Assembly (NCBI GenBank): GCA_945877815.1
Contig: CAMDWJ010000015.1
Coordinates: 30,776 to 94,775 of the forward strand
DNA from: Caenispirillum bisanense
GTDB taxonomy: Bacteria > Pseudomonadota > Alphaproteobacteria > Rhodospirillales > UBA2165
Reading direction: 5' to 3'
Length of the DNA: 64,000 nt
Position 1 is the stretch's first letter. Each line of letters opens with the position of its first letter. The notes below the pieces were generated by a model. That model made no database searches. It worked only from the letters and a program-made list of their open reading frames with translations, and was not told where the DNA came from. The position numbers and the translations under genes were made by a program. Below are positions 43,046-52,723 of this stretch, one piece after another.

Positions 43046-43558
43046 TCAGATTGGCACGCCTTCGTGTCGCAGCAGCCATTGTTTGCGGCGTAACCCGCCG
43101 CCGTAACCGGTGAGCGCGGCGTTGGCGCCGATTACGCGATGGCACGGCACGACGATGCCGATGGGATTGGCGCCGTTCGCCGCCCCTACGGCGCGCACCG
43201 CCTTGGGTCGACCGATTGCGGCGGCCAATGTACCGTAGCTGACGGTGTTCCCGGCGGGGATGTTGCGCAGCGCTGCCCAGACCGCGCGTTGAAACGGCGT
43301 TCCCGCAGTTTCGACGGTCAGCGCGTCGATGGCGGTCAGCTCGCAGGCGAAATAGGCGTCGAGTGCCCGCCGTGCGGGTGAGGGATGAAGCGCCTCGCTG
43401 ATGGCGAAGTTCGTGCCGTAATGAAGCCGCAGCAGGCGGTTCAGGCGGTTTTCGTAGTCGTCCCAATCGAGCGCGCGCAGGCGGTTCTCTTCGTCGGTGA
43501 GGACGAGCATCGTGCCGATGGGCGTGGCGATACGTTCGAGGACGAGCGCGAGGCGCAT
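43046..43558 (-). CDS. ogt: Methylated-DNA-protein cysteine S-methyltransferase (Ogt type)
   Basis: A 170-residue O6-alkylguanine-DNA alkyltransferase. The active-site motif PCHRVIG is intact, and GTPFQRAVWAALRNIPAGNTVSYGTLAAAIGRPKAVRAVG is the conserved winged helix-turn-helix. The protein removes alkyl groups from guanine by taking them on Cys. Its ATG lies two bases after the livM stop, making it the last gene of the liv operon, an unexpected neighbour; linkage may be positional only. The track ORF from 43705 is longer than the gene. Confidence 0.92.
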   Translation of the reverse strand: MRLALVLERIATPIGTMLVLTDEENRLRALDWDDYENRLNRLLRLHYGTNFAISEALHPSPARRALDAYFACELTAIDALTVETAGTPFQRAVWAALRNIPAGNTVSYGTLAAAIGRPKAVRAVGAANGANPIGIVVPCHRVIGANAALTGYGGGLRRKQWLLRHEGVPI

Positions 43559-43560
43559 CT

Positions 43561-44484
43561 TCACAGTTTTTCCGGCAACAGACCCTTGGGTCGGAAGATC
43601 AGCACGAGTTGGACGAGCAAGCCGATCAGCAGCAGGCGAAGGGCGCCCGCTTGGGTGACGAATTCGAGCGGCAGGCGATTGGTGAGGATTTCCGTGCCCG
43701 ACCAAATCAGCCAGATGACGAAGGAACCAAGGATCGCGCCGCGATTGTTGCCGCTGCCGCCCGCGATCAGCATGACCCAGACGAGGAAGGTAGAGAAATT
43801 TGGGCCGAAGGCCTCGGGGCTGATGAAACCGAAAAAGTGCGCGTAGAGCGCGCCGCCCAACCCCATGAACGCGGCGCCCAATACGAAGGCTTCAAGCCGC
43901 GCGCGCGCGACATCCTTGCCCGCGGCCGTCGCCCCGCGTTCGTTTTCGCGGATCGCCAGTTGCAACCGTCCCCACGGCGAAGCGCGCGCGGCTTCGATGG
44001 CGGCATAGGCCAGAGCGAGACAGAGTGCGACGACCGACAGCATGATCCAGGCGTTGGGTCCGAACCATTCGCCGGCTGGTCGGGGAATGGCTTGGATGCC
44101 GCGTACGCCGTTTGTCAGCCAGTCTTCGTTCTTCACCACGAGGCGGATGGTTTCGGCGACGCCGATGGTGGCAATGGCGAGATAGTCGGTGCGCAAGCCC
44201 GCGGTGATCCATCCAACGGCCCAGGCCGCGAGCGCGGAGAATGCAATCGCGGCGAAGAGCCCGACAATGATCGGCATGTCGAAGCCGCCGAGGCGGGTGG
44301 CGACCTGCGGGCTGGTGAGGATCGCCGAGGCGTAGGCGCCGATCGCGAAAAATCCGGCGATGCCGAAGTTGAGCTGGCCGGACAGGCCCCACTGCACATT
44401 GAGACCGAGGGCGACCACGGCAAAGATGCCGGCGAAGGTCGCGAAGAAGATCGCGTAGTTGAGCAGGCCGCCAAGCTCCATCAC
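43561..44484 (-). CDS. livM: Branched-chain amino acid ABC transporter permease LivM
   Basis: A 307-residue permease with about eight to nine helices. VALGLNVQWGLSGQLNFGIAGFFAIGAYASAILT is the family hallmark near residue 25, GLRTDYLAIATIGVAETIRLVVKNEDWLTNG the second, and VARARLEAFVLGAAFMGLGGALYAHF the EAA-like coupling region. LivM is the second permease chain, paired with LivH. It lies between livH (ten bases) and ogt. Confidence 0.93.
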   Translation of the reverse strand: MMELGGLLNYAIFFATFAGIFAVVALGLNVQWGLSGQLNFGIAGFFAIGAYASAILTSPQVATRLGGFDMPIIVGLFAAIAFSALAAWAVGWITAGLRTDYLAIATIGVAETIRLVVKNEDWLTNGVRGIQAIPRPAGEWFGPNAWIMLSVVALCLALAYAAIEAARASPWGRLQLAIRENERGATAAGKDVARARLEAFVLGAAFMGLGGALYAHFFGFISPEAFGPNFSTFLVWVMLIAGGSGNNRGAILGSFVIWLIWSGTEILTNRLPLEFVTQAGALRLLLIGLLVQLVLIFRPKGLLPEKL

Positions 44485-44494
44485 GCCACCTTTA

Positions 44495-45355
44495 TCATGT
44501 TTGGCTCCTCACGATACCGGTCGGGCGCCAGATCAGCACGACGATCATGATGATAAAAGCGACGGCTGGCTTATATGCGGGTTCGATCACGGCGGTCGAT
44601 AGTTCCTCGACGATTCCGATCAGCAATCCTCCCGCGATCGCGCCGTAAGGCCGCCCGATGCCGCCGACGATGGCGGCCGCGAACATCGGCAGCAGGATAT
44701 TCCAACATAAAAGCGGATTGAGTTGCGTATCGAGTGCCAGGAACACGCCGCCCGCCGCGGCCAGCGCGCCTCCGATCGCCCAGGTCCAGACCACGACGCG
44801 CTCGGTATCGACGCCGCTAACGCGCGCAAGATCTGGATCGTCGCTCATGGCGCGCATCGCCTTGCCGAGGCGGGTATAGGTGAGGAACAGATGGAAGGCG
44901 ACGATGATGGCCACCGTGCAGCCAACGATCATCACGTGATCCGGTTTGATGCGGATGTCGAACAGCACGTAAGGAATGCTGATGCCTGATTCGTAGACAT
45001 GGTTGCCGGGCCCCCAGATGAGCTGGATCGCGCTGCGCAGAACCAGCGCCATCCCGAAGGATGAAATCAGCAAGATCACCGGCCGTGCGCGCCGGAAGCG
45101 GCGATAGAATAGCCAGTCGATGGCGATGGCCGTTGCCGCGGTTCCGATCATGGCGAGGGGCAGTGCGGCCAGGACCGGAAGTTGCAGCGCACTGATGGCG
45201 GCAAGTGCCAGATAGGCGCCGAGCGTCATCATGTCGCCATGCGCGAGGTGCGCGAAGCGCAGGATGCCGAAGATCACCGAAATGCCGATTCCTCCAAGCG
45301 CGAAGATCGCGCCTGACACGATTCCGAAAACGATGAGCTGAACGAAATCGGTCAT
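44495..45355 (-). CDS. livH: Branched-chain amino acid ABC transporter permease LivH
   Basis: A 286-residue permease, with VIFGIVSGAIFALGGIGISVIFGILRFAHLAHGDMMTLGAYLAL as the start typical of LivH and SDDPDLARVSGVDTERVVVWTWAIGGALAAAGGVFLAL as the cytoplasmic coupling loop. The C-terminus ends with two further helices and the Arg-rich IWRPTGIVRS. It follows livF by three bases and precedes livM. Confidence 0.93.
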   Translation of the reverse strand: MTDFVQLIVFGIVSGAIFALGGIGISVIFGILRFAHLAHGDMMTLGAYLALAAISALQLPVLAALPLAMIGTAATAIAIDWLFYRRFRRARPVILLISSFGMALVLRSAIQLIWGPGNHVYESGISIPYVLFDIRIKPDHVMIVGCTVAIIVAFHLFLTYTRLGKAMRAMSDDPDLARVSGVDTERVVVWTWAIGGALAAAGGVFLALDTQLNPLLCWNILLPMFAAAIVGGIGRPYGAIAGGLLIGIVEELSTAVIEPAYKPAVAFIIMIVVLIWRPTGIVRSQT

Positions 45356-45358
45356 CTC

Positions 45359-46063
45359 TCACGCACCCAAAAACAGATCGGCGATGTCGGTGCGGGCGAG
45401 AAGGTTGTGAGCTTCGTCTTCTAGTCGCACGCGACCCATGACCATCACGACGCCCCGGTCGGCCCGGCGCAAGGCAGCTTTTGCATTCTGTTCGACCATC
45501 AGAACACCGATGCCGAGCGAGCGGATCTCGACGATCTTCTCGAGCGTTTCGTCGACGAGCCTCGGCGCCAGCGCGGCGGTCGGTTCATCCAGCAGTAGCA
45601 GTTTGGGCTCGATCATTAGCGCTCGACCCATCGCCAACATCTGGCGTTCGCCGCCGGACAGCGAGCCCGCGCGCTGCGCTCGTCGCAGCCGCAATTGCGG
45701 AAATATTTCGTAGATAGCGGTTTTGCGCTTACCGTCGTCGCGTTTGAGGTATGCACCCATGTCGAGATTCTCGTCGACGGTGAGGGACGGAAATACGTTG
45801 CGTTCCTGTGGCACGTAAGCGAGCCCGCGCTCGGCGACCAAATCGGCGCGCATATTCGTGATATCCTCGCCGTTGAAGCGGATATTACCCACGCGTACGC
45901 GGACTAATCCGAAGACGGCTTTCATCAAGGTCGATTTGCCGGCGCCATTCGGTCCAATAATGACGACGATCTCCGGCCCAGAGATCCGCAAATCGGCACC
46001 GTTCAGGATATCGGCTGTCCCGTAGCCGCCGTGAACGGCTTCGATTGCCAGCAGATCGCTCAC
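45359..46063 (-). CDS. livF: Branched-chain amino acid ABC transporter ATP-binding protein LivF
   Basis: A 234-residue ATPase starting at GTG 46063 (VSDLLAIEAVHGGYG), which overlaps the livG stop. Walker A is GPNGAGKSTLMKAVFG, the signature is GSLSGGERQMLAMGRAL, Walker B is LLLLDEPTAALAP, and the LivF-type VEQNAKAALR follows. The track start at 46180 lies inside livG and is not used. It would form the ATPase heterodimer with LivG. Confidence 0.93.
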   Translation of the reverse strand: MSDLLAIEAVHGGYGTADILNGADLRISGPEIVVIIGPNGAGKSTLMKAVFGLVRVRVGNIRFNGEDITNMRADLVAERGLAYVPQERNVFPSLTVDENLDMGAYLKRDDGKRKTAIYEIFPQLRLRRAQRAGSLSGGERQMLAMGRALMIEPKLLLLDEPTAALAPRLVDETLEKIVEIRSLGIGVLMVEQNAKAALRRADRGVVMVMGRVRLEDEAHNLLARTDIADLFLGA

Positions 46064-46827
46064 GCCGCGTCTCCGCCTACGCCGAAATAGGCGTCGCGCA
46101 CACGCGCGTCGCGCCGCACCGCATCCATCGTTCCCTGCGTCAGCACGCGGCCTTCCGTCATGACGATCACCGGATCGCACAATTCGGCCACCACATCCAT
46201 GTCATGTTCGATGATGCAAAAGGTATAGCCGCGCTCGCGATTGAGGCGTCGGATGGCATCGGTCAACCGTGTGAGCAAGAAGCGATTTACGCCGGCGCCT
46301 GGTTCGTCCAACAGCACGACCTTGGGTTCGCACATCATTGTGCGGCCCAATTCCAGTAGCTTCTTCTGGCCGCCGGACAAGGTTCCCGCCGCGGCATCGG
46401 CTAGATCGCCGAGGCTGAGGAAGGCGAGCACGTCGTCGACCTTGGAGCGGATCCGTTCCTCTTCAGCTTCAATGCGACGTCGCGCGAACCAAGTGGCGAG
46501 CAGATTCTCGCCTGTCTGGTCGGCCGGCACGACCATCAGGTTCTCGCGCACGCTGAGCTGAGGGAATTCCTGCGGCACTTGGAACGTGCGCACCAGGCCG
46601 AGCGGGACTCGGTCATGTGCGGCGAGGGCGGTGATGTCGACGCTGCCGAGGCGAACGGTTCCAGAATTAGGGGGACTCGTGCCGGCGATGACATCGAACA
46701 GGGTCGATTTGCCGGCACCGTTCGGGCCAATCAGCCCGGTAATCGCTCCGGCGATAACGGAGAGGGAACAGCCGTCGAGTGCCGCGACGCCGCCGAAGGA
46801 TTTGTGGATATTTTCAACGACGATCAT
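46060..46827 (-). CDS. livG: Branched-chain amino acid ABC transporter ATP-binding protein LivG
   Basis: A 255-residue ATPase. MIVVENIHKSFGGVAALDGCSLSV is the start, Walker A is GPNGAGKSTLFDVIAG, the signature LSGGQKKLLELGRTM and Walker B VVLLDEPGAGVNR, with the LivG-type C-terminus GTMDAVRRDARVRDAYFG. It heads the minus-strand operon livGFHM-ogt, so its promoter lies in the short gap towards mucR or further upstream. Substrate specificity is set by the binding protein at 40643-41848 or another one. Confidence 0.93.
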   Translation of the reverse strand: MIVVENIHKSFGGVAALDGCSLSVIAGAITGLIGPNGAGKSTLFDVIAGTSPPNSGTVRLGSVDITALAAHDRVPLGLVRTFQVPQEFPQLSVRENLMVVPADQTGENLLATWFARRRIEAEEERIRSKVDDVLAFLSLGDLADAAAGTLSGGQKKLLELGRTMMCEPKVVLLDEPGAGVNRFLLTRLTDAIRRLNRERGYTFCIIEHDMDVVAELCDPVIVMTEGRVLTQGTMDAVRRDARVRDAYFGVGGDAA

Positions 46828-46887
46828 GGTCGGTGCGCCAGGCTCAGGGCTTGCCCGCGCGCGATGCGCATGGACCGAGGGCGGAGC

Positions 46888-47343
46888 TTAAGACTTCTTT
46901 CCGCGCTGCTTGCGCGTGGTGTCGCGCCCGAGCCCGATATTCTTGGCGAAGTCTGACCTTTGCTTGGCATAATTTGGCGCGACCATTGGGTAATCGGGCG
47001 GCAGCCCCCATTTGGCTCGATATTCGTCTGGGGTCAAATTGTAGTTGGTGCGCAAATAGCGCTTCAACATCTTGAGCTGTTTGCCGTCTTCGAGACAGAT
47101 GATGTATTCGGGAGTGATCGAGCGTTTGACCGAGATCGCCGGCTTCGCTGCGGCACCGCGTTCGAAGACGCTCGCACCGGCAGTACCGCCATCGAGATTA
47201 CTCAGTGAATTGAAAACAGTATTGATGAGGTCGCTCAATTGTTCGCCGGCGACCTTATTGCGACCCAGGTAGGACGCCACGATTTCAGTCGCATAGCGAA
47301 GGAGCTCTGCGCGCGACACCTCTCGTGACCGTTCGTCTGCCAT
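46888..47343 (-). CDS. MucR/Ros-family transcriptional regulator with altered zinc-finger residues
   Basis: A 151-residue MucR relative. The N-terminal helical part (VASYLGRNKVAGEQLSDLINTVFNSLSNL) serves oligomerisation, and PEYIICLEDGKQLKMLKRYLRTNYNLTPDEYRAKWGLP is the DNA-binding fold, with the usual YPMVAPNYAKQRS tail. Ros has Cys-x2-Cys and two His as zinc ligands; here the second Cys is Asp, the first His is Tyr and the second Asn or Tyr, so zinc is probably not bound. Zinc-free MucR homologues of Mesorhizobium still fold and bind DNA. MucR proteins act as broad, H-NS-like silencers. An AT-rich 256-base gap separates it from rpiB, a place for autoregulation. Confidence 0.92.
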   Translation of the reverse strand: MADERSREVSRAELLRYATEIVASYLGRNKVAGEQLSDLINTVFNSLSNLDGGTAGASVFERGAAAKPAISVKRSITPEYIICLEDGKQLKMLKRYLRTNYNLTPDEYRAKWGLPPDYPMVAPNYAKQRSDFAKNIGLGRDTTRKQRGKKS

Positions 47344-47599
47344 TCTTCTTGGTCCCCTAAAGCAAAATGGGATTTGATTTGAGGACTATAATTACGGGTT
47401 GTTGAATTTTCATCATCTTTTATTTCATAAACGCCAGTTTCACTTGGTTGTGAAGCGAAAATCTGATCGAAGAACGGAGTTGGATCGAAATCCGTAAGCC
47501 CAATTCCCGAAATCCCGCGATACGTTGTGTTGGACTGAATAAGCGCGCCGATATATGGTAGGGTGGAATTTATCGTCGCCTCGGATTTTCGAATTTGTC

Positions 47600-48049
47600 A
47601 TGGACGCCGTGCGCCAGGAACCCATTGTAATCGCGTGCGATCACGCAGGCGTGGAACTCAAGGAAATCTTGGCTGCCGATTTGCGCGCTGCTGGTTTTGC
47701 CGTTTTTGACTTGGGCACGAATGGTCCGGATTCCGTCGACTATCCCGATTTTGGCAATAAATTGGCCGAAGCGATCCAGCGCGGCGATGCCAAGCGGGGC
47801 GTCCTCATTTGCGGTACCGGCATTGGCATCTCCATCGCCGCCAACCGGCATTCCCATATCCGAGCGGCGGTTGTCCACAATACAACTGTAGCGCGTCTCG
47901 CGCGTCTCCATAACGATGCCAATGTGATCGCGTTCGGCGCGCGCATCGTCGGAAGCGAAGTGGCGCGCGATTGCCTCAAGGTTTTCCTCGAAACCGAATT
48001 CGAGGGTGGGCGCCATGAGCGGCGCATCGACAAGCTTACCGTTTCCTGA
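47600..48049 (+). CDS. rpiB: Ribose-5-phosphate isomerase B
   Basis: A 149-residue LacA/RpiB protein. [16 protein letters not shown] at the start has the phosphate-binding Asp-His, and [19 protein letters not shown] near residue 70 contains the catalytic Cys. [19 protein letters not shown] is the conserved C-terminal helix-strand. It interconverts ribose-5-phosphate and ribulose-5-phosphate. The start at ATG 47600 was preferred to 47555. It is 14 bases before glyA, an arrangement common in alphaproteobacteria. Confidence 0.93.
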   Translation: MDAVRQEPIVIACDHAGVELKEILAADLRAAGFAVFDLGTNGPDSVDYPDFGNKLAEAIQRGDAKRGVLICGTGIGISIAANRHSHIRAAVVHNTTVARLARLHNDANVIAFGARIVGSEVARDCLKVFLETEFEGGRHERRIDKLTVS

Positions 48050-48063
48050 ACAAAGGCGAATTT

Positions 48064-49371
48064 ATGTCTGTTTCTCAATCCAGCGCCCAGGCTGAGCACT
48101 CAAATTACTTCAACCAAGGGCTCGCTGAACGCGATCCGGCGATCTTCAAGGCGATCGGCCTCGAACTTGGTCGGCAGCAAGAGCGGATCGAACTGATTGC
48201 ATCCGAGAACATCGTGTCGCGCGCCGTTCTCGAGGCTCAGGGCTCGGTGATGACCAATAAATACGCCGAAGGTTATCCGGGTAAGCGCTATTACGGTGGT
48301 TGCGAATTCGTCGATATCGCCGAAGACCTCGCGATCGAGCGCGCCAAAAAGCTCTTCGGCTGCTCCTACGCCAATGTGCAGCCGCATTCGGGCTCGCAGG
48401 CGAACCAGGAAACGATGGCGGCGTTGTTGCAGCCTGGCGATACGATCATGGGCCTGTCGCTCGCTGCGGGCGGGCATCTCACCCACGGCGCGCCGCCCAA
48501 TCTGTCGGGCAAATGGTTTAAGGCTGTTCAATACGGCGTACGCCAGCAAGATTGCCGTATCGACATGGATCAGGTCCGCGACCTCGCACTGGCGAACAAG
48601 CCACGCATGATCATCGCCGGTGGATCGGCTTATCCGCGCATCATCGATTTCGCGGCCTTCCGCGCTATCGCCGATGAAGTGGGGGCCTACTTCATGGTCG
48701 ATATGGCCCATTTTGCGGGTCTTGTGGCCGCTGGCGTTCATCCAAGTCCTCTGCCGCATGCTCATATTGTGACCTCGACGACACATAAAACGCTGCGCGG
48801 CCCGCGCGGTGGCCTCGTACTCTCCAACGATGCGGAGATCGGGAAGAAGGTCAATTCAGCGGTGTTCCCGATGATGCAGGGCGGCCCACTGATGCATGTC
48901 ATTGCAGCCAAGGCGGTTGCCTTCGGCGAAGCTTTGACGCCGGAATTCAAGACCTATGCGAGCAACGTCGTCGCGAATGCCAAAACGCTGGCAGCCAAAT
49001 TGGCGGAGCGTGGATGCGCCATCGTTTCGGGCGGCACCGACACGCATTTGATGCTCGTCGATCTGCGCTCAAAAAAGCTGACCGGAAAGGCGGCTGAGGC
49101 GTCTCTCGAAAAAGCGGGACTGACCTGCAATAAAAATGGGATACCGTTCGATCCCGAAAAACCGACGGTCACATCGGGTGTGCGACTCGGCACGCCGGCC
49201 GGCACGACGCGAGGCTTTGGCCTGGCCGAGTTCACCCAGATCGGTTCGATCATTGCGGACGTTCTCGATGGTCTCGTTGCCCATCCGGATGACAATTCGG
49301 CGGCCGAATCTGCGGCTGTGACCAAGACGCGTGAACTTTGTAAACGATTTCCGATCTATAATGGCCGATAG
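48064..49371 (+). CDS. glyA: Serine hydroxymethyltransferase
   Basis: A 435-residue SHMT. The PLP lysine is in [15 protein letters not shown] near residue 242, [43 protein letters not shown] is the highly conserved N-terminal region, and [18 protein letters not shown] follows. It converts serine and tetrahydrofolate to glycine and methylene-tetrahydrofolate. It is the second gene of the rpiB-glyA-nrdR run. Confidence 0.97.
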   Translation: MSVSQSSAQAEHSNYFNQGLAERDPAIFKAIGLELGRQQERIELIASENIVSRAVLEAQGSVMTNKYAEGYPGKRYYGGCEFVDIAEDLAIERAKKLFGCSYANVQPHSGSQANQETMAALLQPGDTIMGLSLAAGGHLTHGAPPNLSGKWFKAVQYGVRQQDCRIDMDQVRDLALANKPRMIIAGGSAYPRIIDFAAFRAIADEVGAYFMVDMAHFAGLVAAGVHPSPLPHAHIVTSTTHKTLRGPRGGLVLSNDAEIGKKVNSAVFPMMQGGPLMHVIAAKAVAFGEALTPEFKTYASNVVANAKTLAAKLAERGCAIVSGGTDTHLMLVDLRSKKLTGKAAEASLEKAGLTCNKNGIPFDPEKPTVTSGVRLGTPAGTTRGFGLAEFTQIGSIIADVLDGLVAHPDDNSAAESAAVTKTRELCKRFPIYNGR

Positions 49372-49400
49372 TCCGGGGGTTCGGTCGAGGAGGGGGTTCC

Positions 49401-49853
49401 ATGCGCTGTCCGTTTTGCGGTCATGAAGATTCACAGGTCAAGGACTCACGTCCAACGGAGGATAGCGCGTCCATTCGCAGACGGCGCTCGTGTCCGGAAT
49501 GCGGCGCACGCTGGACGACCTTCGAGCGCGTTCAACTGCGCGAACTGACGGTCACAAAGAAGGGCGGCAAGAAGGAGCCGTTCGATCGCGACAAGCTCGC
49601 GCGATCTCTCAAGATCGCCTTACAGAAGCGTCCGGTCGAGGAAGATCAGATCGAGCGTATCGTCAATTCGATCCAGCGTCGTCTTGAAAGCCTGGGCGAG
49701 TCCGAATTGCCGTCAAAGGTGATCGGTGAGATCGTGATGGACGTGTTGGCCGATCTCGATCCTGTCGCCTATGTGCGGTTCGCCTCGGTCTATCGCAATT
49801 TCCGCGAGGCCAAGGACTTCGAAAAGTTCATCGGGACATTGAGTGACGAGTGA
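49401..49853 (+). CDS. nrdR: Transcriptional repressor NrdR
   Basis: A 150-residue NrdR. The N-terminal zinc ribbon is [21 protein letters not shown]...RRRRSCPEC, followed by an ATP-cone ([30 protein letters not shown]). NrdR with bound dATP represses ribonucleotide reductase genes. It follows glyA by 29 bases behind GAGGAGGGGG, a strong ribosome site, and overlaps ribD by eleven bases. Confidence 0.97.
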   Translation: MRCPFCGHEDSQVKDSRPTEDSASIRRRRSCPECGARWTTFERVQLRELTVTKKGGKKEPFDRDKLARSLKIALQKRPVEEDQIERIVNSIQRRLESLGESELPSKVIGEIVMDVLADLDPVAYVRFASVYRNFREAKDFEKFIGTLSDE

Positions 49854-50970
49854 TACGGTGGGCGCGTCGGACGATGCGCCTGAATTCATGCTTCTGGCCC
49901 TGTCGCTAGCGCGGCGCGGGCTCGGCAATGTCTGGCCCAACCCCGCTGTCGGCTGCGTGATCGTCAAGAACGGTCGGGTGCTGGGGCGGGGCTGGACACT
50001 GCCCGGTGGGCGACCGCATGCTGAAACCGAAGCGCTGAAGCGTGCCGGAACGGACGCGCAGGGCGCAACCGCCCATGTGACCCTTGAGCCATGTTCCCAT
50101 TCCGGGCAAACCGGCCCCTGCGCGGATGCATTGATCGCAGCCGGCGTCGCTTGCGTCGTCGGCGCCATGGAAGATCCCGACCCGCGCGTGTCGGGCGCCG
50201 GGTACGAACGGCTCGAAGCGGCGGGTATCCGCGTCATCCGCGACCGCATGAAAGAGACGGCTGAAGAGGTCAATGCGGGTTTCCTATCGCGCATAAGGCG
50301 CGTTCGCCCGCTGTTTACTTTGAAGACCGCGACGACGTTGGATGGCCGCATCGCGACCGGAGCGGGCGATAGCCAGTGGATCACGGGCGAAGAGGCGCGC
50401 GCGGCGGGGCAGTTGCTGCGCTTGCAACACGACGCGATCATGGTGGGTTCCAACACCGCCTTGGATGATGATCCGACTTTGACCATGCGGGTGCCGGGCG
50501 TCGCATCGGAACCAAAGCGGCCGCGTATCGTCGTCGATGGTCGCTTGCGCCTTTCCCCGGCAAGTAAGCTCGTTCTGTCGATCGGTGACGCGCCCTTATG
50601 GATCGTCACCCAAAAAGGCCATGCGACAAGCATGCGCGAACCGCTGGAAGCGGCAGGAGCCGTAATCATCGAGGTGCCGGCGGCCGATGTGAGCGGCGTC
50701 GATATCGCGGCCGCAGCCCGCGAGCTGGCCGAACGTGGGCTGACCCGTGTTCTGGTTGAAGGCGGCGGGCAATTGGCGGCTTCGTTGCTGAAGGCCGAGC
50801 TGATCGATCGAATTGCCTGGTTCCGGGCACCCACCATTCTCGGCGGCGACGGGCTTCCTTCCATTGCCGCGCTTGGGCTTCAGACTGTTTCGCAACTCTT
50901 TGAATACAATCGTCAATCGTCTCAGGTTTGGGGACGGGATACGTTTGAGTTGCTGACGCGCAAGCGCTAG
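49843..50970 (+). CDS. ribD: Riboflavin biosynthesis bifunctional deaminase/reductase
   Basis: A 375-residue RibD. The N-terminal deaminase has the zinc motif HAETEAL and [11 protein letters not shown] (residues 63-90), and the C-terminal reductase has [24 protein letters not shown]. It carries out steps two and three of riboflavin synthesis. Translation appears to start at GTG 49843 inside the nrdR end. The C-terminus [21 protein letters not shown] is normal. Confidence 0.95.
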   Translation: MTSDTVGASDDAPEFMLLALSLARRGLGNVWPNPAVGCVIVKNGRVLGRGWTLPGGRPHAETEALKRAGTDAQGATAHVTLEPCSHSGQTGPCADALIAAGVACVVGAMEDPDPRVSGAGYERLEAAGIRVIRDRMKETAEEVNAGFLSRIRRVRPLFTLKTATTLDGRIATGAGDSQWITGEEARAAGQLLRLQHDAIMVGSNTALDDDPTLTMRVPGVASEPKRPRIVVDGRLRLSPASKLVLSIGDAPLWIVTQKGHATSMREPLEAAGAVIIEVPAADVSGVDIAAAARELAERGLTRVLVEGGGQLAASLLKAELIDRIAWFRAPTILGGDGLPSIAALGLQTVSQLFEYNRQSSQVWGRDTFELLTRKR

Positions 50971-50980
50971 GCTTGTTGCT

Positions 50981-51568
50981 ATGTTCACCGGTATCGTAAC
51001 CGACCTTGGGCGGGTCCGCGCAATCACCCGTCTCGGCGACACCCGTTTCGAGATTGAAACCCATATCGACATGGCGGGAGTCGCGATCGGCGCCTCGATC
51101 GCCTGCTCGGGCGCCTGTCTCACGGTGATCGAGAAGGGCCCAGACTGGTTCGCGGCCGATGTCTCGGCCGAGACGCTGTCTTGCACCACGCTAGGCGATT
51201 GGACAATCGGAAGCCCGGTCAATCTCGAACGGCCACTCACGGCGGCCGACGAATTGGGCGGGCACATGGTCAGCGGTCATGTCGATGGTGTTGGTACCGT
51301 GCGCTCGATCATCCCGGAGGGCGATTCCAAACGTTTTACCTTCGCGGCACCGGCCGAACTCATGCGTTACATCGCGTCCAAAGGCTCGGTTTCGGTCGAT
51401 GGAGTCTCGCTGACGGTCAACGAAATCGATGCGACCTCGTTCGGCGTCAATGTCATCCCGCATACCCAGGCACAGACGACTTTCGGCAATATGGTACAGG
51501 GCACACGGGTAAACCTGGAAATAGACATTGTAGCGCGATATGTTGCGCGCCTCCTGGGGAAGGACTGA
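50981..51568 (+). CDS. ribE: Riboflavin synthase (alpha chain)
   Basis: A 195-residue riboflavin synthase that dismutates two molecules of dimethyl-ribityl-lumazine to riboflavin. The start MFTGIVTDLGRV is diagnostic, and there are two lumazine-binding repeats, the second beginning VSGHVDGVGTVRSI. SCSGACLTV-type and VDGVSLTVNEID motifs are conserved. It is ten bases after ribD and six before ribB in the operon. Confidence 0.95.
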   Translation: MFTGIVTDLGRVRAITRLGDTRFEIETHIDMAGVAIGASIACSGACLTVIEKGPDWFAADVSAETLSCTTLGDWTIGSPVNLERPLTAADELGGHMVSGHVDGVGTVRSIIPEGDSKRFTFAAPAELMRYIASKGSVSVDGVSLTVNEIDATSFGVNVIPHTQAQTTFGNMVQGTRVNLEIDIVARYVARLLGKD

Positions 51569-51574
51569 CGCTTC

Positions 51575-52723
51575 GTGGAACATCGTTCATATCTATCGAC
51601 CATCGATGAAATCATCGAGGATGCGCGCAACGGCCGTATGTTCATTCTTGTGGACGACGAAGATCGCGAGAATGAAGGCGATCTTGTCATTCCCGCGCAG
51701 ATGGCGACCCCCGATGCCATCAATTTCATGGCCAAGAATGGGCGCGGATTGATCTGTCTCGCGATGACCAAGGCGCGGATCGAGCAACTCGGCCTGCCCG
51801 CGATGGCGAGCGACAACGGAACGCGTCATCAAACCGCTTTCACCGTTTCGATCGAAGCGCGGGAAGGCGTGAGCACCGGAATTTCCGCATCGGATCGGGC
51901 GCGCACCATCGCTACCGCGATCGATACGACAAAGGGGCGCGAGGCGATCACGACGCCCGGTCATGTCTTTCCGTTGATGGCGCGCGAGGGCGGTGTTCTG
52001 GTGCGCACTGGACACACCGAGGCTTCCGTCGATATCTCGCGTCTCGCGGGCCTCAATCCATCAGGTGTTATCTGCGAGATCATGAAAGACGATGGGACGA
52101 TGGCGCGCATGCCCGATCTCGTTGCCTTCGCGCAACTTTACGGGCTGAAGATCGCAACCATCGCGGATCTGATCGCCTATCGCCTGAGTCATGACCGCAT
52201 CGTCAAGCCGGCGGTCGAGAGCAAAATCGAAACCAACGATGCCGGCGCGTTCCGCTGCGTCGTTTATCGCAATCAAGCCGAAGCGGGCGAGCATCTGGCG
52301 CTGATCAAAGGCGAACTGTCCGGTCCGGATCCCGTGTTGGTGCGCGTTCAGGCCTTCAATATTTTCGACGACATCTATAGCGCACAAAAAGTGCTCGAGC
52401 TTCATACCGCGATGCAGATGATCGATCAGGCAGGACGGGGCGCTGTGGTCATGATCCGCAGCAGCAATCCGTCGGTCCTGTCTGATCGCGTGCGCGTGCA
52501 CTTTTCCGATCGCGAGAGTCCTTACCTGGAGCTTCGCGACTATGGCGTCGGCGCCCAAATTCTGCTCGACCTCGGCGTGCGCGAGATGATCCTGCTCTCG
52601 AATACCAAGCGCATGATGATTGCGATCGAGGGATATGGCCTTAAGATCGTCGAACAGCGGCCGTTGAAACTCAAGCCAGGCAACCCGATTCCAGTCCCGG
52701 ATGAATTTTATGACCGCACCTAA
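51575..52723 (+). CDS. ribB: 3,4-dihydroxy-2-butanone-4-phosphate synthase with degenerate GTP cyclohydrolase II domain
   Basis: A 382-residue two-domain protein. Residues 1-205 are Rib[20 protein letters not shown] contains the metal-binding acidic loop and [27 protein letters not shown] the second site. Residues 210-380 have the length and fold of RibA, but the zinc ligands (three Cys in the ECLTGD...RCDCG region of real RibA) are absent; the equivalent place reads [18 protein letters not shown]. So the C-terminal half cannot be a normal GTP cyclohydrolase II, and a separate ribA is expected elsewhere. This RibBX architecture is known in other proteobacteria. GTG 51575 is the start. Confidence 0.93.
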   Translation: MEHRSYLSTIDEIIEDARNGRMFILVDDEDRENEGDLVIPAQMATPDAINFMAKNGRGLICLAMTKARIEQLGLPAMASDNGTRHQTAFTVSIEAREGVSTGISASDRARTIATAIDTTKGREAITTPGHVFPLMAREGGVLVRTGHTEASVDISRLAGLNPSGVICEIMKDDGTMARMPDLVAFAQLYGLKIATIADLIAYRLSHDRIVKPAVESKIETNDAGAFRCVVYRNQAEAGEHLALIKGELSGPDPVLVRVQAFNIFDDIYSAQKVLELHTAMQMIDQAGRGAVVMIRSSNPSVLSDRVRVHFSDRESPYLELRDYGVGAQILLDLGVREMILLSNTKRMMIAIEGYGLKIVEQRPLKLKPGNPIPVPDEFYDRT

